Shown here: in pieces, positions 52,931 through 64,000 of the stretch
Numbering within the stretch: position 1 is the stretch's first letter
Layout of the letters: the number at the start of each line of letters is the position of its first letter
From: Tetragonia tetragonoides
Lineage: Eukaryota; Streptophyta; Magnoliopsida; Caryophyllales; Aizoaceae
Direction of reading: 5' to 3'
Assembly: GCA_038025085.1 (NCBI GenBank)
Contig: CM076144.1
Span: forward strand, 35,746,501 to 35,810,500
DNA: 64,000 bases
Position numbers and translations under genes: made by a program
The notes under the pieces: model-generated
Told to the model about the DNA's origin: nothing
Database searches by the model: none
The model's input: only the letters and a program-made list of their open reading frames with translations

Positions 52931-54560
52931 TCCAGTAGTTAATGCTATGTCACTTAATTAATTAAATACATGCATGAACCTTATAATCTAATTAAAGTAT
53001 GATACATGAACATAAACAACATAAATACGGTTCATGAACTTAACCTAAATTATACAAAAGATTAGGCACATAGAATTTAATAAGGGAGAATTGTCACAAG
53101 TAATAATTTTTATACATACATCTTGATTTTCTAAGTGATTTTATACCTGAGCAATATAGTAGAAAACAATTATTGGGCATTACATGATTAAACCCTATGG
53201 AAATGGAAAAACATAGTATTGGTAGAACGTGACCGTGAATAAGGTAGTCGTACACATAATTAATTTCTTCAACAATTATTTTAATTAAAAAAGAATGAAA
53301 ACATTGATTGATATCTTCTGATGGAGTCCAAATAACTGCTACATACCAAATAATATGACGCATAGAAAATTTAACATATTAAATCGAAGTATGTTAAGAA
53401 AATGAAAAATATATTGTAAAAGTATTTCTAATAAAAACCTAACAGATATTCTTTCATATTTTGAATCTAAATAGTTTTTCATTTCAAATTTTCGATGTTG
53501 AGTTTTGACCACAATTTTCTTATAAATCGGAGTACGTAAAAATTATGAAAATTATATATGGTGAAATTACTTTCCGATACGAATCCAACAAATATTCTTT
53601 CATATTTTGAATCTAAATAGTTTTTCCACAAATTGAGGTCAAATTAAACACGACGAACATCTAAATGACACTTAAAAAGGGCGGGACACTTATAATCCAT
53701 GATATACTAACAAGGTCGTTTATCACAATGGGTATAAAAGAAAACCACGACAATTGTTGTATTGACATGTGGCATCCATGTCATTGCATACATAGGCGAC
53801 ATTTCATGATTCGATGTATTTACCTTAAAAAGTAGGCGAAGTTTAGTTACTGACTTACTACTCTCACTAACCATTAAAATTATATCATTAGTATTCATAA
53901 AAGTTATTGTTCCATTCTTTAATGACTTAAGTTTCATAAATCATAATTTATTTTTTTAATATATCACGTCAATCGGCATATTTCAACGAGTAAATATTAA
54001 CTCATTAAGAATTTTCAGAAAAAAAGAACATACTATAAAAATGAATATATCGTGTACTAAAATTGGATCATACACACTGTTGTATTGGCACGTGTTCTGC
54101 ATGTCGATCACCATATCCAATCATCATCATATCCAAAAGTTAATGCCAAATTAACCAATTAATAAGGATAATGAACCATGTTATCTAATTAAATTAGGAT
54201 ACTTGGAACATATAAATATTTTTTTTGAGTGAAAGATACATGAACCATAATTAAACTTAAACTAAACTATGCTGAAAACTAGATACAATGAATTTAATAA
54301 GGGAAATTAGTCACAAGTAATAGATGCATAAAGTTTTCTAAAAAAAAAGAAGTAATAGATGCATAAAGACTTTAAAATTAAAGGATAAATTCACGTATTA
54401 TGCATCTCAATCTTCAAAGTGATTTCGTACCCCAACAAAAATACATGATTCATGGAGATCGAGCAATATGGTAAATTGGTAAAATAATGTGAACAAGGAA
54501 AACTAATTTATCTACATGGATCAAAATAATCGTTGCCATATCACATTACATGACACACAA
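52916..54560 (+). repeat. Diverged direct duplication (about 52916-53380 and 54110-54560)
   Basis: The two blocks share, in the same order, CATCATATCCA..AGTTAATGC, AATTTAATAAGGG..A, GTCACAAGTAATA, AAGTGATTT..TACC and GAGCAATATGGTA-like words, with indels. They probably represent two old copies of one repeat, perhaps the Helitrons whose ends follow. Confidence 0.6.
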
Positions 54561-54954
54561 GTAATATTATATAAAAAAATATTTAAACCAAAGAGAGATA
54601 AGAACCAATAGTAGTATATTGACTATTAATAAAGGTAGGTAAATAAATTTATGGACTACATAAGTACACAAATATGCAAATGTGTTGGTTGATAGAGTAT
54701 ATCAAGGTGTGAGAATATATCATTTAAGTAATTTTGTGATTAATTATTTAAAGTATAAAAAATATAAATTAATTTATCCATTTAAATCCAAAAAACTGTT
54801 ATCGCATGTCACATAAACAACTTTATAGTCCACATAGCACAACTTTGATTTTGTACGGATAACTCCATTTTAGTTATTATATACACTATTAATAAATCAT
54901 TAATCTATTTTCTTGATAACATTCAAAATATATTTTCTAATGATAAACTACAAG

Positions 54955-54982
54955 CCCGTGCATCGCACGGGGCATACACCTA

Positions 54983-54983
<1 letters not shown>
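54955..54983 (+). mobile_element. Helitron-like 3' terminus 1
   Basis: A perfect 7-bp hairpin CCCGTGC/GCACGGG with loop ATC is followed 9 bases later by CTAG, then T. This is the hairpin-CTRR-T layout of Helitron 3' ends. I did not place the matching 5' TC end. Confidence 0.7.
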
Positions 54984-55026
<43 letters not shown>

Positions 55027-55301
55027 AGTGAATGTGCACAGTGCTAGATTGACACGTAGGATTTGACACATAAGCAAATTTTTTACACGTCATCACATAT
55101 TTTATTTTTATTTTGATTAGGAGTCATCATTTATTTTAGGCGCATGTATCTCTGTTGATACAATTTAACTCTTATATAGTATTCATTAAAAATTTATTTC
55201 ATTTATGTCTATTAGGGAATGTATCTAATAAATCATTGCATTAATTAATCAATGACATAAAAAAAATATTTTTAGATGAAACGAAATAAATTTATATAAA
55301 A

Positions 55302-55329
55302 GTGTGCATCGCACGAGGCATGCAACTAG
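55302..55329 (+). mobile_element. Helitron-like 3' terminus 2
   Basis: Degenerate form of the same end: GTGTGCATCGCACGA hairpin, then GGCATGCAACTAG. Confidence 0.6.
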
Positions 55330-55478
55330 AATTAAACAGGAAACCAAGAAAGTTGATTTGAGTATAGAAAGGATGAGGTCCATAGATTAGTAATTTCGTA
55401 GCAAGATGTGACATAAGCGAAAAAATTATTGCAAGTTTATACCAATAAAAATATTTTAATTGTTATAAACACATGAAC

Positions 55479-55504
55479 CATGCATTGCACGGAAATGTAA
55501 CTAG
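55479..55504 (+). mobile_element. Helitron-like 3' terminus 3
   Basis: CCATGCATTGCACGG imperfect hairpin, then AAATGTAACTAG followed by T. It is the third end of the same type within 550 bp. Confidence 0.6.
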
Positions 55505-56250
55505 TTACTACTAAAATTGACAGTTGAAAACTACTAGACTCACCAAACCTCGTGTAAGATATCACGAATTGGTCCACACTAGCAAACTGTCTTAAATGGT
55601 CCGAAAAACCAAGCCAAATTTGTCTTTAGTAGACTTGTAAAGTTGTAAGAGGAGGAAAACTAGGAGGGATCGGGGTACAAGCTCGATCATTGTTAAAGAA
55701 ATCCCTAATTGCAATTAATATATATCTTTCTCTTGAGATTTCAATTAGCATTGCAAAAATTATCAAGTGAACTGGGTCCGGAATCCATTTGCATAGACCT
55801 ATATGGGTTTCTGTCAATCCATTTAAAAAAAAGGTATACAATCCAATTTTTGATGAATTCACCCATTAGGAAAATATTTGAGGTTTGCCGGGCTAAATTT
55901 TAATGAGTTTTGGTACAAAAGAGAACAAAATGAAAAATACTAGTATATTACTTCAGAAAATTTTTGATCCAGAAATGAAATCTATTACTCAAACCTTACC
56001 GAAAGGTTGTATAATACTTGTAAATTGCAACCTATTTCCCTAAAGCCTAAAGGACAATTTCTCTAGGAGTGATTTGACCAGGTAAGTGATATTTATTAAT
56101 CTGATATGATCAGCTAAGTGGAAATAAGCGGAAAATAAAAATGCACCATTGATTTATCCAACATGGAAGAGAATCCTTAAGCCTCTAATTTTTAGCAACA
56201 CTCATCCGATATTACAAAGAAAAGAGAAACCAAAAGAGGGTTTGCTTGAC

Positions 56251-56525
56251 TGAGCTTGTTCTCCTCAACTTCCTCCTGAAGTATTTAGTAAAATTAAGTT
56301 CAGTTCAAGTAAAATTAAGTTCAGTTCAGTTCAGAAAAATTTAGTAGAGCTTGGTAAACCAAAGAACAAATTTACTCTTTGAAATTGTAGATTCAGTAAA
56401 AATAAGTTTAGTTCAGAAAAATTCAGTTCAGTTCAAAAAAATTCAGTTCAGTTCAGTAAATTTCAGTTCAGTTCAGTATTGTGCAGGTAAGTTCAGTAAA
56501 AAGAAGGTGAAGAGAACAGGCCCTT
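56251..56525. mobile_element. MITE with internal TTCAG repeats
   Basis: Ends AGCTTGTTCTCCTCAACTTC and GAAGGTGAAGAGAACAGGCC are imperfect inverted repeats. The interior is iterated GTTCAGTTCAGTAAAATT. Confidence 0.6.
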
Positions 56526-57290
56526 AGAATTAGAAATAATTGTTTCAATATCTAAACTTTTCATTTAGAACTTATTCACTTGTGGAACAAAATACTCTAT
56601 TGATTTTGTATAGAGGAATTTATTCCGATATAACGATAACGCTTTGCCAACTAATAAGTTGTACTTGCATGGAATTATTGTTGTTAGAAATGTATCTCTC
56701 AATGGGTCGACATGGAAATTAAAGTGTTGTGTTCAGTAAGTTTTCTACTCGTATTTAGCAATTATCATCATACTCTATTTTATAAACACTCCAATCATCA
56801 TTTTTATATTTAGGCATTCAGTTGAAAGACCCCTATCTGACCTTTACTTTTCGAGTAATATTGTGCGAAATAAACAAGGAACAAAACTTGCATAATGGAA
56901 CAGACTTGATTATAAACCCAAACAAAAAAATATTGTTGACCAAAACAATCTTGTGTTGTCTGTTCTTTTTTCTTTTTCATTTCCTGTATGTCGATAACCT
57001 AAATCCCAAATACTTGTAACAACCAAATAAGGAGCTTACTGACCATGAAAAATAAATTTATTGACCGCAAGATTACATCCATTTGTATAACATTCGCCAA
57101 TTGCATACCGTTAATTGCAACTAATTAGGTTTTATTACCAATTAATTTATTTTTTTGAAAAATCATAAGTATTACTTCTATTTCATATTTCCATTCAGTA
57201 AAAGGATGTCATAATAGCACCATCGGAAGATTACATGGTATAGCCACATCGGAAAATAGTGTAGATTAGTTCGACACATAAACACACGAA

Positions 57291-57408
<118 letters not shown>

Positions 57409-57605
57409 CTTGATAATGGGGGTTATGAAAGACATAGCACAGGATGGAATTATAGAGAATTCGACAAAGTAATAATCCGGAGATATCAAATTCAACCGTT
57501 CACCTACTTACATTCGTCATTGACGATTTATAACAAAGCAGAGCCATAATATTAATAAAGGAAAAACAAAGTACTCAACATTAAAGATTTTGCTAATATG
57601 ATGGA

Positions 57606-59954
57606 TTAATACGGGGAGACACCAACATTAGCTGAAGCTCCAAAGAACCCATTTTTCATGCGGACATCATCTCCACCCTCCTACATGCATTCAATAATAA
57701 ATAAATACGAAGAATAGTTTGGCTTTGCCTAGATGGAGTTAAGGATGACGCAAATTTATAATTTTAGAAATGAGATGAGATGATCATGAGAGAGATTGGA
57801 GATTAATTGGACGGTACCTGAGGATGGTGAGGGCGCATGTTACTCGTCCTTTTCGCCGTCTGATCCGGCATCAGCCCAAAATGGATGTGTGGGAAGTGGG
57901 CCCACTATTCATATTAACAAAAAAAAAAAATACAAAACATCAAATATCACATAACATACATTAATAATAAATAATAAAAACTCACATATATATGAAGTAT
58001 GAAGTATGAACCCTAATATAGCTACTCGCAATGTACCATAATTGAACATAATAAGTTTGCATTTAATGGCTTCAATTATTGAAAGAAAAAAAAACATATT
58101 AGTTTTAAAATTCATAATTATTTTAATAGTACTTTGACTCTGTTTGATACATCTTAATTTTACTTAAATTCAGTTAAGTTAAGTTAAGTTTATGTGTAAC
58201 TTTATAAACTAAATTTGGACTAATTTTAAATGGTTAACGGTTAAATTTAAAAAATTAGTTCAGTTCAGTTCATTCAGATAAATTTTATCCAGGTGAATCG
58301 AACGGAGCCTTTGTAGAAGAGTAATAGTATTATTAGTGGGGGTCTTACATTCTTAGCAGCAGCACTGAAAGCTTCCCTGTGAGAAATATCAGGATTTCCG
58401 GCCTTGATACGCTGGATCTCATCTCTGCATAGAGACATTATATCCCCCAAGATTTTCCGTTATTAACTAACAACATTTGTATAATTAATAAGAGAAGACA
58501 CAAAATAGAAGAGAGAGAGAGAATGATTACTGACTTACTTGATGAACCGGTTGTATGCAGAGGGGACTCTCTGTCTCTTCTCCGGCACTGTTTCCGGGGG
58601 CCAAAAACCCATTCAACACAAATAATTCCAATCAGAAACAAAGAAGTTAAAAAAAATAACCAAAAAAACATAGCTAAATTTTAAAATTTTAATGAGGCAA
58701 AATACAACAAGTCAAAAAAAAAACAAAAAAAAAAAACTATATATATATATCAGCCTCAAACCAAATTAGAAACCTTGACTTGGCTTTTCATTTCTTCTTT
58801 TGTTTTGATTTCCTTCTAGGGTTAAATTTCATGTTTATCCACTATTTGGATTATTGATCTACCTTATTACCCCTTTTGAACAAGCAAGCATGAGAGGCCT
58901 CTTATAACACTGATCGACTGCTTATATGGAGTATCAATCAACCAATACTTGTACCAAATTTTTGAGTGGTAAAAAAACCATTGTTCATATACACCTCCAT
59001 TAATGACTTTGAAAATGTTGTTGATTGTAATATGAGGTAGCACAGAAGTGTTTGTACATATTATTGTACATTTTGCACATGCCATATGCAGGCAGGCAAG
59101 TACAGTACATTTTAATTTAAAGACCATACTAGTTGCTTTATTTTCAATTAGTCCTATATGACACCAAAGTCAATCAGCAGCTGCTGATATAACACTGAAT
59201 CAATGACAAAAGTCACTGCAACAAAAAAGTAGCAGCACAAATGGGAATGCATTCAAAGAGATCCACAAAATCCACCCTTCACACTCCCAAAACTTGAAAA
59301 TAAAAAAAAGGATGAGTATAATCTCACGTCTGTTACTGGTGGGAAGCCTAGGAAGTTCATTAGCACCACCTCGGCTTGATGATGATGAGGTCATGTACTT
59401 AGCAGCAGCAGCACTTCCACTTGGTTGATGTCCACCTAATGCGTAATTAGGAACCGAATTCGACATCTCACACTACAACATCAAATCAATTGATATTATT
59501 CAATTATTTCTTCAACTAGTTAGGATAAGACTGCGTACATCTTACCCTCTTTTCAGAGTCTTAAAAAATAATTCATTTGTACAGTGGAATATAATAGAAA
59601 CCCTAGCTAGTTATATAGAATGATATTGTACCCCAAGAAGATTATGGGAGGTGGGAGAGAAGTGGTGGTTATGGCTCAAGTGGTAGGGGTTGGGGACGGC
59701 GGGTGGCTGAAGAAGGAGGCCGGCCCTGAGGTTGACGGGCAACAAGTTGGTGCAGTGCCCGCATCGGACTGTCACCGATTTGAACATGCTACTGCTTGGC
59801 ACGCTCACCTGTACACAAGTTTTTATCCACCAAATTAAAACAAATAATTAGTAAATAAATTTGTAAAATACATGAAACACAAACCCTAACACAAAAAGGA
59901 AGGACAAATTAAGGAAAAAGTAGTGTCAAATGTTAAAGACGTGATGTTTGTGTT

Positions 59955-60027
<73 letters not shown>

Positions 60028-60190
60028 TATATTCTATTTAGTAAAAAAGGAAGAGAATGAATACAGCAAGGACGGTGTCACAGAGGTTGCAATGGACATA
60101 ACAGAGCTGCTCAGATGGTGGGAGGTGGTCCAACGACAAGCAACTTGATCCAGTAGTAGTAGTAGTAGTAGTAGTAGTAGAGCTTGACAT
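57606..60190 (-). CDS. YAB1: YABBY transcription factor, FIL/YAB1/YAB3 group
   Basis: Intact seven-exon gene read from 60190 down: 60065-60190, 59632-59808, 59328-59472, 58539-58587, 58349-58424, 57818-57904 and 57606-57680. The CDS is 735 bp (244 aa), with all phases consistent. The N-terminal C2C2 zinc finger uses C34/C37 and C58/C61 ([15 protein letters not shown]). The HMG-like YABBY domain spans about 150-200 ([54 protein letters not shown]). The end SANVGVSPY is typical of the FIL/YAB3 clade. It is a nuclear regulator that promotes abaxial identity and blade outgrowth in leaves and floral organs. Residues 5-13 are nine Thr encoded by (ACT)9. Intron 1 carries a 64-bp (GA)n tract, and intron 5 holds a MITE. 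Confidence 0.95.
58136..58309. mobile_element. MITE in YABBY intron 5
   Basis: Ends GACTCTGTTTGATA and TGAATCGAACGGAGCC are inverted, flanked by TTT. It is a shorter relative, in opposite orientation, of the element at 40252-40502. It ends 39 bp from the splice donor of exon 5. Confidence 0.7.
59961..60024. repeat. (GA)n tract in YABBY intron 1
   Basis: 32 GA units (CT on the coding strand), about 40 bp inside the intron from the exon 1 donor. Confidence 0.95.
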
Positions 60191-60441
60191 TTCTTTTCTA
60201 ATTTAATTTATCCTGTGAGAGAGGCCAGAATGAAGGGTTTGATTTGATTTATGATTTGATTTGATTGATTGGTTTGACAGATTAACCAACAAACAACACC
60301 ACCTTGGTTTCTTCTCCCCACTACTCTCTTCAATTGTATTTGATCCTCTTTTTCTCTTTTTAGATTTTCAGCTTTGCTGGGTATTGCTGGTTGCTGCTGT
60401 ATATATGCTCAGAGTGAAAGACAGATGAGAGGAAAAGAGAG

Positions 60442-60476
<35 letters not shown>

Positions 60477-60585
60477 GAGTATGTAGTGGAAGTGGAAACT
60501 GGAAAGAGGTGTTGGGGTTGGGCTATTGGCTATTGCTAGCAGATAATCTACTTCCTCCCCATTATTCATACCCACTTTGAGTTCT

Positions 60586-60593
60586 CTTTTATA
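60586..60593 (-). promoter_or_regulatory. Possible TATA box of the YABBY gene
   Basis: TATAAAAG on the minus strand, about 395 bp before the ATG. A CT-rich leader (on the coding strand) follows at 60443-60473, as in many plant developmental genes. Confidence 0.45.
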
Positions 60594-60846
60594 CCCCCAG
60601 GCCCAGGTACATCATGTATGTTATGTTAATTAGTGCATGTATGTCAAGTAGCCATATAGATATACATACATACATACATACATACATCCATTATCTATGA
60701 TGTTTACACACACACTGACTTACATAGATGTAGCTAGCTAGTCATGTAGGTATAGTATATAATACGTAGATAGATATGTAATGATAGGTAGATAGGGCAT
60801 GTAATAAGAATGTGATGGTGGGGTGGCGTTCCCAAAGATTCATGTA

Positions 60847-60877
<31 letters not shown>

Positions 60878-63169
60878 AAGAAAGGGGAGAGCAGAAGCGG
60901 CAGATATGGGAGGAGAGTGAGAAAAGGACGTTTGCATTTTGTTTCAGCGCGCAGCTCAATCACTTGTTACTTTCATAGTTATTAAGAGGGCTTGTCATCT
61001 TGTTGTGCTTCACATTTTCCTCCACAATTTTAATCCATCCTCTTTCATTTTTTTTTTTTATTATTTTTTTTGGGTTCTTTTTGCAATTTTGTTTTATTTG
61101 CTTTTACTTCAGCAAACAAAACTTTGGACTAACCTCTAGCACCTTACCCTCAAGAAAAAGAACAGGGAAAAAAACTTTAGCAAGCTTAAGTTACATATGG
61201 GTTTGCGTCGTTTAATTTGGCTTTGGGTTGGATAAATTTTATTTGAATTTGGCTCAGCTGCAGAACGGTTATGAACTAGCTTGACCGTGTCATAAATGTT
61301 TTTTTTCAGGTCAATATATATAATGGTTTCACACTCATAATATTGGAACTAGCTAATACATGTTGTTAAGCCTTCCCTTTTAAGAAGAATAATCAGGACA
61401 ATCACATTGGACTCATTGGTTATGTGCATGATGGCCATCACATTTTTAGTGGTTATATATATGGTGTGTTCTTCAAAATTTACCCAACAAATTCAGTTCG
61501 ATCATTTCAATGTGTTACGTTGATCTAGGTCACTGAATTACTAGTGTTCAATTCAGTTCAATAGTGTTGAGTTTAGTAACATACTTTTCTCTCACACAGA
61601 TCAGTACAGTTTATTGGTGTTCAATTCAATTGTACAATGGTATATTGGTATCTAGTAGTTTAATTTAGTGGTTTTTAATTCAATTCACCCTTAAAGAGCA
61701 CACTCATTCAATTCACAAAAGAGATTGTTAACAATTGATTGAGACGGAAAAAGATGGATGTGTAGCGGCTAAGCACGTACTTTTGCTGGATTGAGAAGGT
61801 GTTCTCCAATCTATTCCAAGACCTGGATTTCTCTATATATACAATCACGCCATGATTGGCTAGGAGTATTTACTTTCAAACATCCGAAATTTTGGATAAT
61901 TTTTGGCACTAGTTATTTTTCATTGTTCATTACTACCCATGTAATCTAGCAGACTTGGCCAAACCCACATTGTTAAAGAAAAATCAAAATCCATGCCCAA
62001 ACTTGGTGTAGTTTCTGAGTGAAGATGGTGAGCTTTTCGAGTCGGCGTGTACTTAATTAGCTCTAATCGGAAGTTTCAGGGTGCGTTCTTTTCCACTTAT
62101 TTCCACTCTACTGATTTCTACTGATTGAGTAAGATTCTGTTACTGATTTCCATTGATTGAGTAAGGTCCAATAAGTGAAAAAGAACACACGCTCAATGCG
62201 AAATTGCCCAAACTTGGTGTAGTTTCAGAGTGAAGATGGTAATAGCCGAATAGGCGAATATTGACCGTGATCAGCAGGTACTGCTCAAGGGTGGCCATGT
62301 GTTTCATATTTTTTTGAAAATTTACTTATACGAAAGTTGTGTCATTTTTCACCTGCACAGTTTAATTTAGGTGCCCTCGCTTTCAAACCGTAGATGAGTT
62401 CATTGGGTAGCTTTTGATTTGTATGTGCAAATGCAAACCCCCGGACAAAGAAGCCTAAAAACAAACCCTCCGGGTCCGTCTCCGCCTGGCATGGGCTACT
62501 CTTGCATTGTACGATCATCATTTTTGGCATGTTTTATTTTTTTACTGCTTCTCTTTTAAGAAATTTACTTTTTCGGATTTGACCACTCAATCACTCTCTC
62601 TTTTTGCATGCAGGTGTGAATTTAATAAGTCAGTTAACTAAAGCCAAATAGCTGCCTCAGATTGGTCAGAGTTCCCTTTCCCTTTTACCACCACCTTTGT
62701 CCTATTTACTTTTTTCATTTTAAAGAAAATAGGCTGTGACTTAGCTTAGATTGGCTAATTTTATTAACAAGTCGTCCCATGACTTATGAAGGTATAGGCT
62801 CTTCTTTGCAAAATTTTGCCAAACAACCCTATTCCTAGGTTTTTAATCATCATAATAGTCAGTCTCTGATCTATCTCCAATCTCCATGTACATAATAATA
62901 GATAGATGGAAGAGTGTACTGAATGATTGACAAAATGACAACCACCCTTTTTCAATCTCATCAGCCCTAAATGAAAAAAAACAAAATCTTTCTCAAACAA
63001 CAATAATGCATTTTTTCTTGTATTTCTTTCCTTTTAAATGAGTTAGAGATCAAGCGCTCCAGACATTGCATATCTATATAATTACATATGAAAACAATAC
63101 TAAATTATTATTTCAAAGTTCACCATACCTACTACTCTTCTAAGCAATGAAAGAAGTTAATTTTTAATG
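60594..63169. other. Region upstream of YABBY and intergenic sequence
   Basis: Holds (CATA)n at 60663-60688, (GA)n at 60855-60878, T-rich sequence at 61048-61080, and iterated TTCAATTCAGTT words at 61490-61690. A small MITE lies at 62081-62190. No gene recognised. The first ~600 bp may include YABBY control sequence. Confidence 0.45.
62081..62190. mobile_element. 110-bp MITE, GTGCGTTCTTTT family
   Basis: Ends GTGCGTTCTTTTCCACTTAT and ATAAGTGAAAAAGAACACAC form inverted repeats. The core has two ACTGATT..GAGTAAG words, the unit expanded in the copy at 38011-38336. Confidence 0.85.
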
Positions 63170-64000
63170 TCATAGGAATAAAATGGCGGAAAAAAGGTGC
63201 TACTCCGTGGTCACCCACTCTAAAGTATCGAACACTCATATGGCCTACCAGGTACATGAGGAGTTCTTTTAGGTAATAAAGGACCACCTCGAGAAATTTG
63301 GGCAAAAATCTTAATCGGGTCCAGAGAAGGCGGAAATGAAGGCAATAATCCATATTTTTGGATTTTTAAAGGGCGTCGACGCGAAAATTGTTATTCACGT
63401 ACCATAACACACAGGACACGCCTATGAGACATGGAGACACCTGTGGGTCGATTAAGGGTCCTTAGTAGTTTCGGACATACAATCATTTTGTTGGTCAACC
63501 TCTCTAGAGGGCAAACACCGAAATTATGGGTGTACGAATTTTGGAGACCTTGATGGTCTACCGGGGGCATCAGGTGTCCTTTTTTGACGATAATGGACCC
63601 CCCAAAAGAACTAGGGCATAAATTTCAATTGGTCCCCAAGAAATCAGAAATAAAGGTTATAATCCACAATTTTGGGCTTGCCGAAGGGCGAAGGCGCAGA
63701 AACGAAAGTTGTTATTTTCGACCATATAACATGGGACACACTTATGGTACATGGCATGGGAGACCCCAGTGTTCGATTATCGGATCTTTATTAGATTTGC
63801 CAATTGTTTTACTGGTCGCCCACTCTAAAGGGTTAAGTATCGAAATCATGAGTGAATAAGAATTTTGGAGGCCCGGATGGCCTATCGGCATCGGGGGTCC
63901 CCTAGAGAAATTTAGGCATAACTTTCAAATGAGCTCTGGGTAACTGCAAATGAAGGTTATAATCTACTTTTTTGTGCTTTAATATATTTCCGGAAGCAAA
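63170..64000 (-). repeat. Satellite array C, ~315-bp unit, inverted, runs off the window
   Basis: Reverse-strand copies of the satellite in arrays A and B. GGGCAAAAATCTTAA, GGGCATAAATTTC and AGGCATAACTTTC (the inverse of the TTTTGCCCAAAC anchor) lie near 63299, 63610 and 63910, about 305-310 bp apart. At least 2.5 units are present. Confidence 0.85.

Overview
This is plant nuclear DNA, most likely from a eudicot and perhaps an asterid. The genes have many introns with GT/AG boundaries and AT-rich non-coding sequence. The gene families are plant-specific: a YABBY factor, an SKU5-type cupredoxin protein, and a vacuolar invertase with the plant 9-bp mini-exon. Most of the rest is transposon-derived. 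I could not fix the species. There is no operon or coordinated gene system, and I found no convincing new multi-gene machine.

Layout. 1-14,290: a degenerate LINE on the minus strand, split by an 11.8-kb Ty3/Gypsy element of Tekay/Del chromovirus type (2326-14112, minus strand). The element has two LTRs over 3 kb, a PBS, a PPT and a perfect 5-bp target duplication. 15,049-24,706: a plastid-type transaldolase (TRA2-like) with recognisable exons but a stop and several frameshifts. Its introns hold a ~315-bp satellite array, a hAT-like element and a long-hairpin MITE. 27,927-31,822: a vacuolar acid invertase of seven exons, intact except for one in-frame TAG at codon 229. 33,330-36,720: a second array of the same satellite, interrupted by a plastid insertion carrying ycf3 exon 1. 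36,720-43,420: intergenic DNA with several MITEs and a 940-bp TIR element with an 8-bp target duplication. 43,774-48,232: an intact nine-exon SKU5-similar gene (593 aa, predicted GPI-anchored). 48,233-57,600: intergenic MITEs, SINE-like pieces and three Helitron-like 3' ends. 57,606-60,190 (minus): an intact seven-exon YABBY gene of the FIL/YAB1/YAB3 group (244 aa). 63,170-64,000: the same satellite again, in opposite orientation, running off the window.

The four host genes have unrelated roles: pentose-phosphate/plastid carbon metabolism, sucrose hydrolysis in the vacuole, cell-surface growth control and lateral-organ polarity. Only the SKS and YABBY genes read through cleanly. The transaldolase looks dead. 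The invertase has a single lesion that could be a real null allele or a base error.

The most notable observations are: the Gypsy insertion into the LINE, which can be read to the base; the same LTR microsatellite being (TA)n in one LTR and (CA)150 in the other; an extra ORF between PBS and gag; a 42-nt inverted templated insertion in the LINE; the plastid insert inside satellite DNA; and one satellite family in three arrays within 47 kb.
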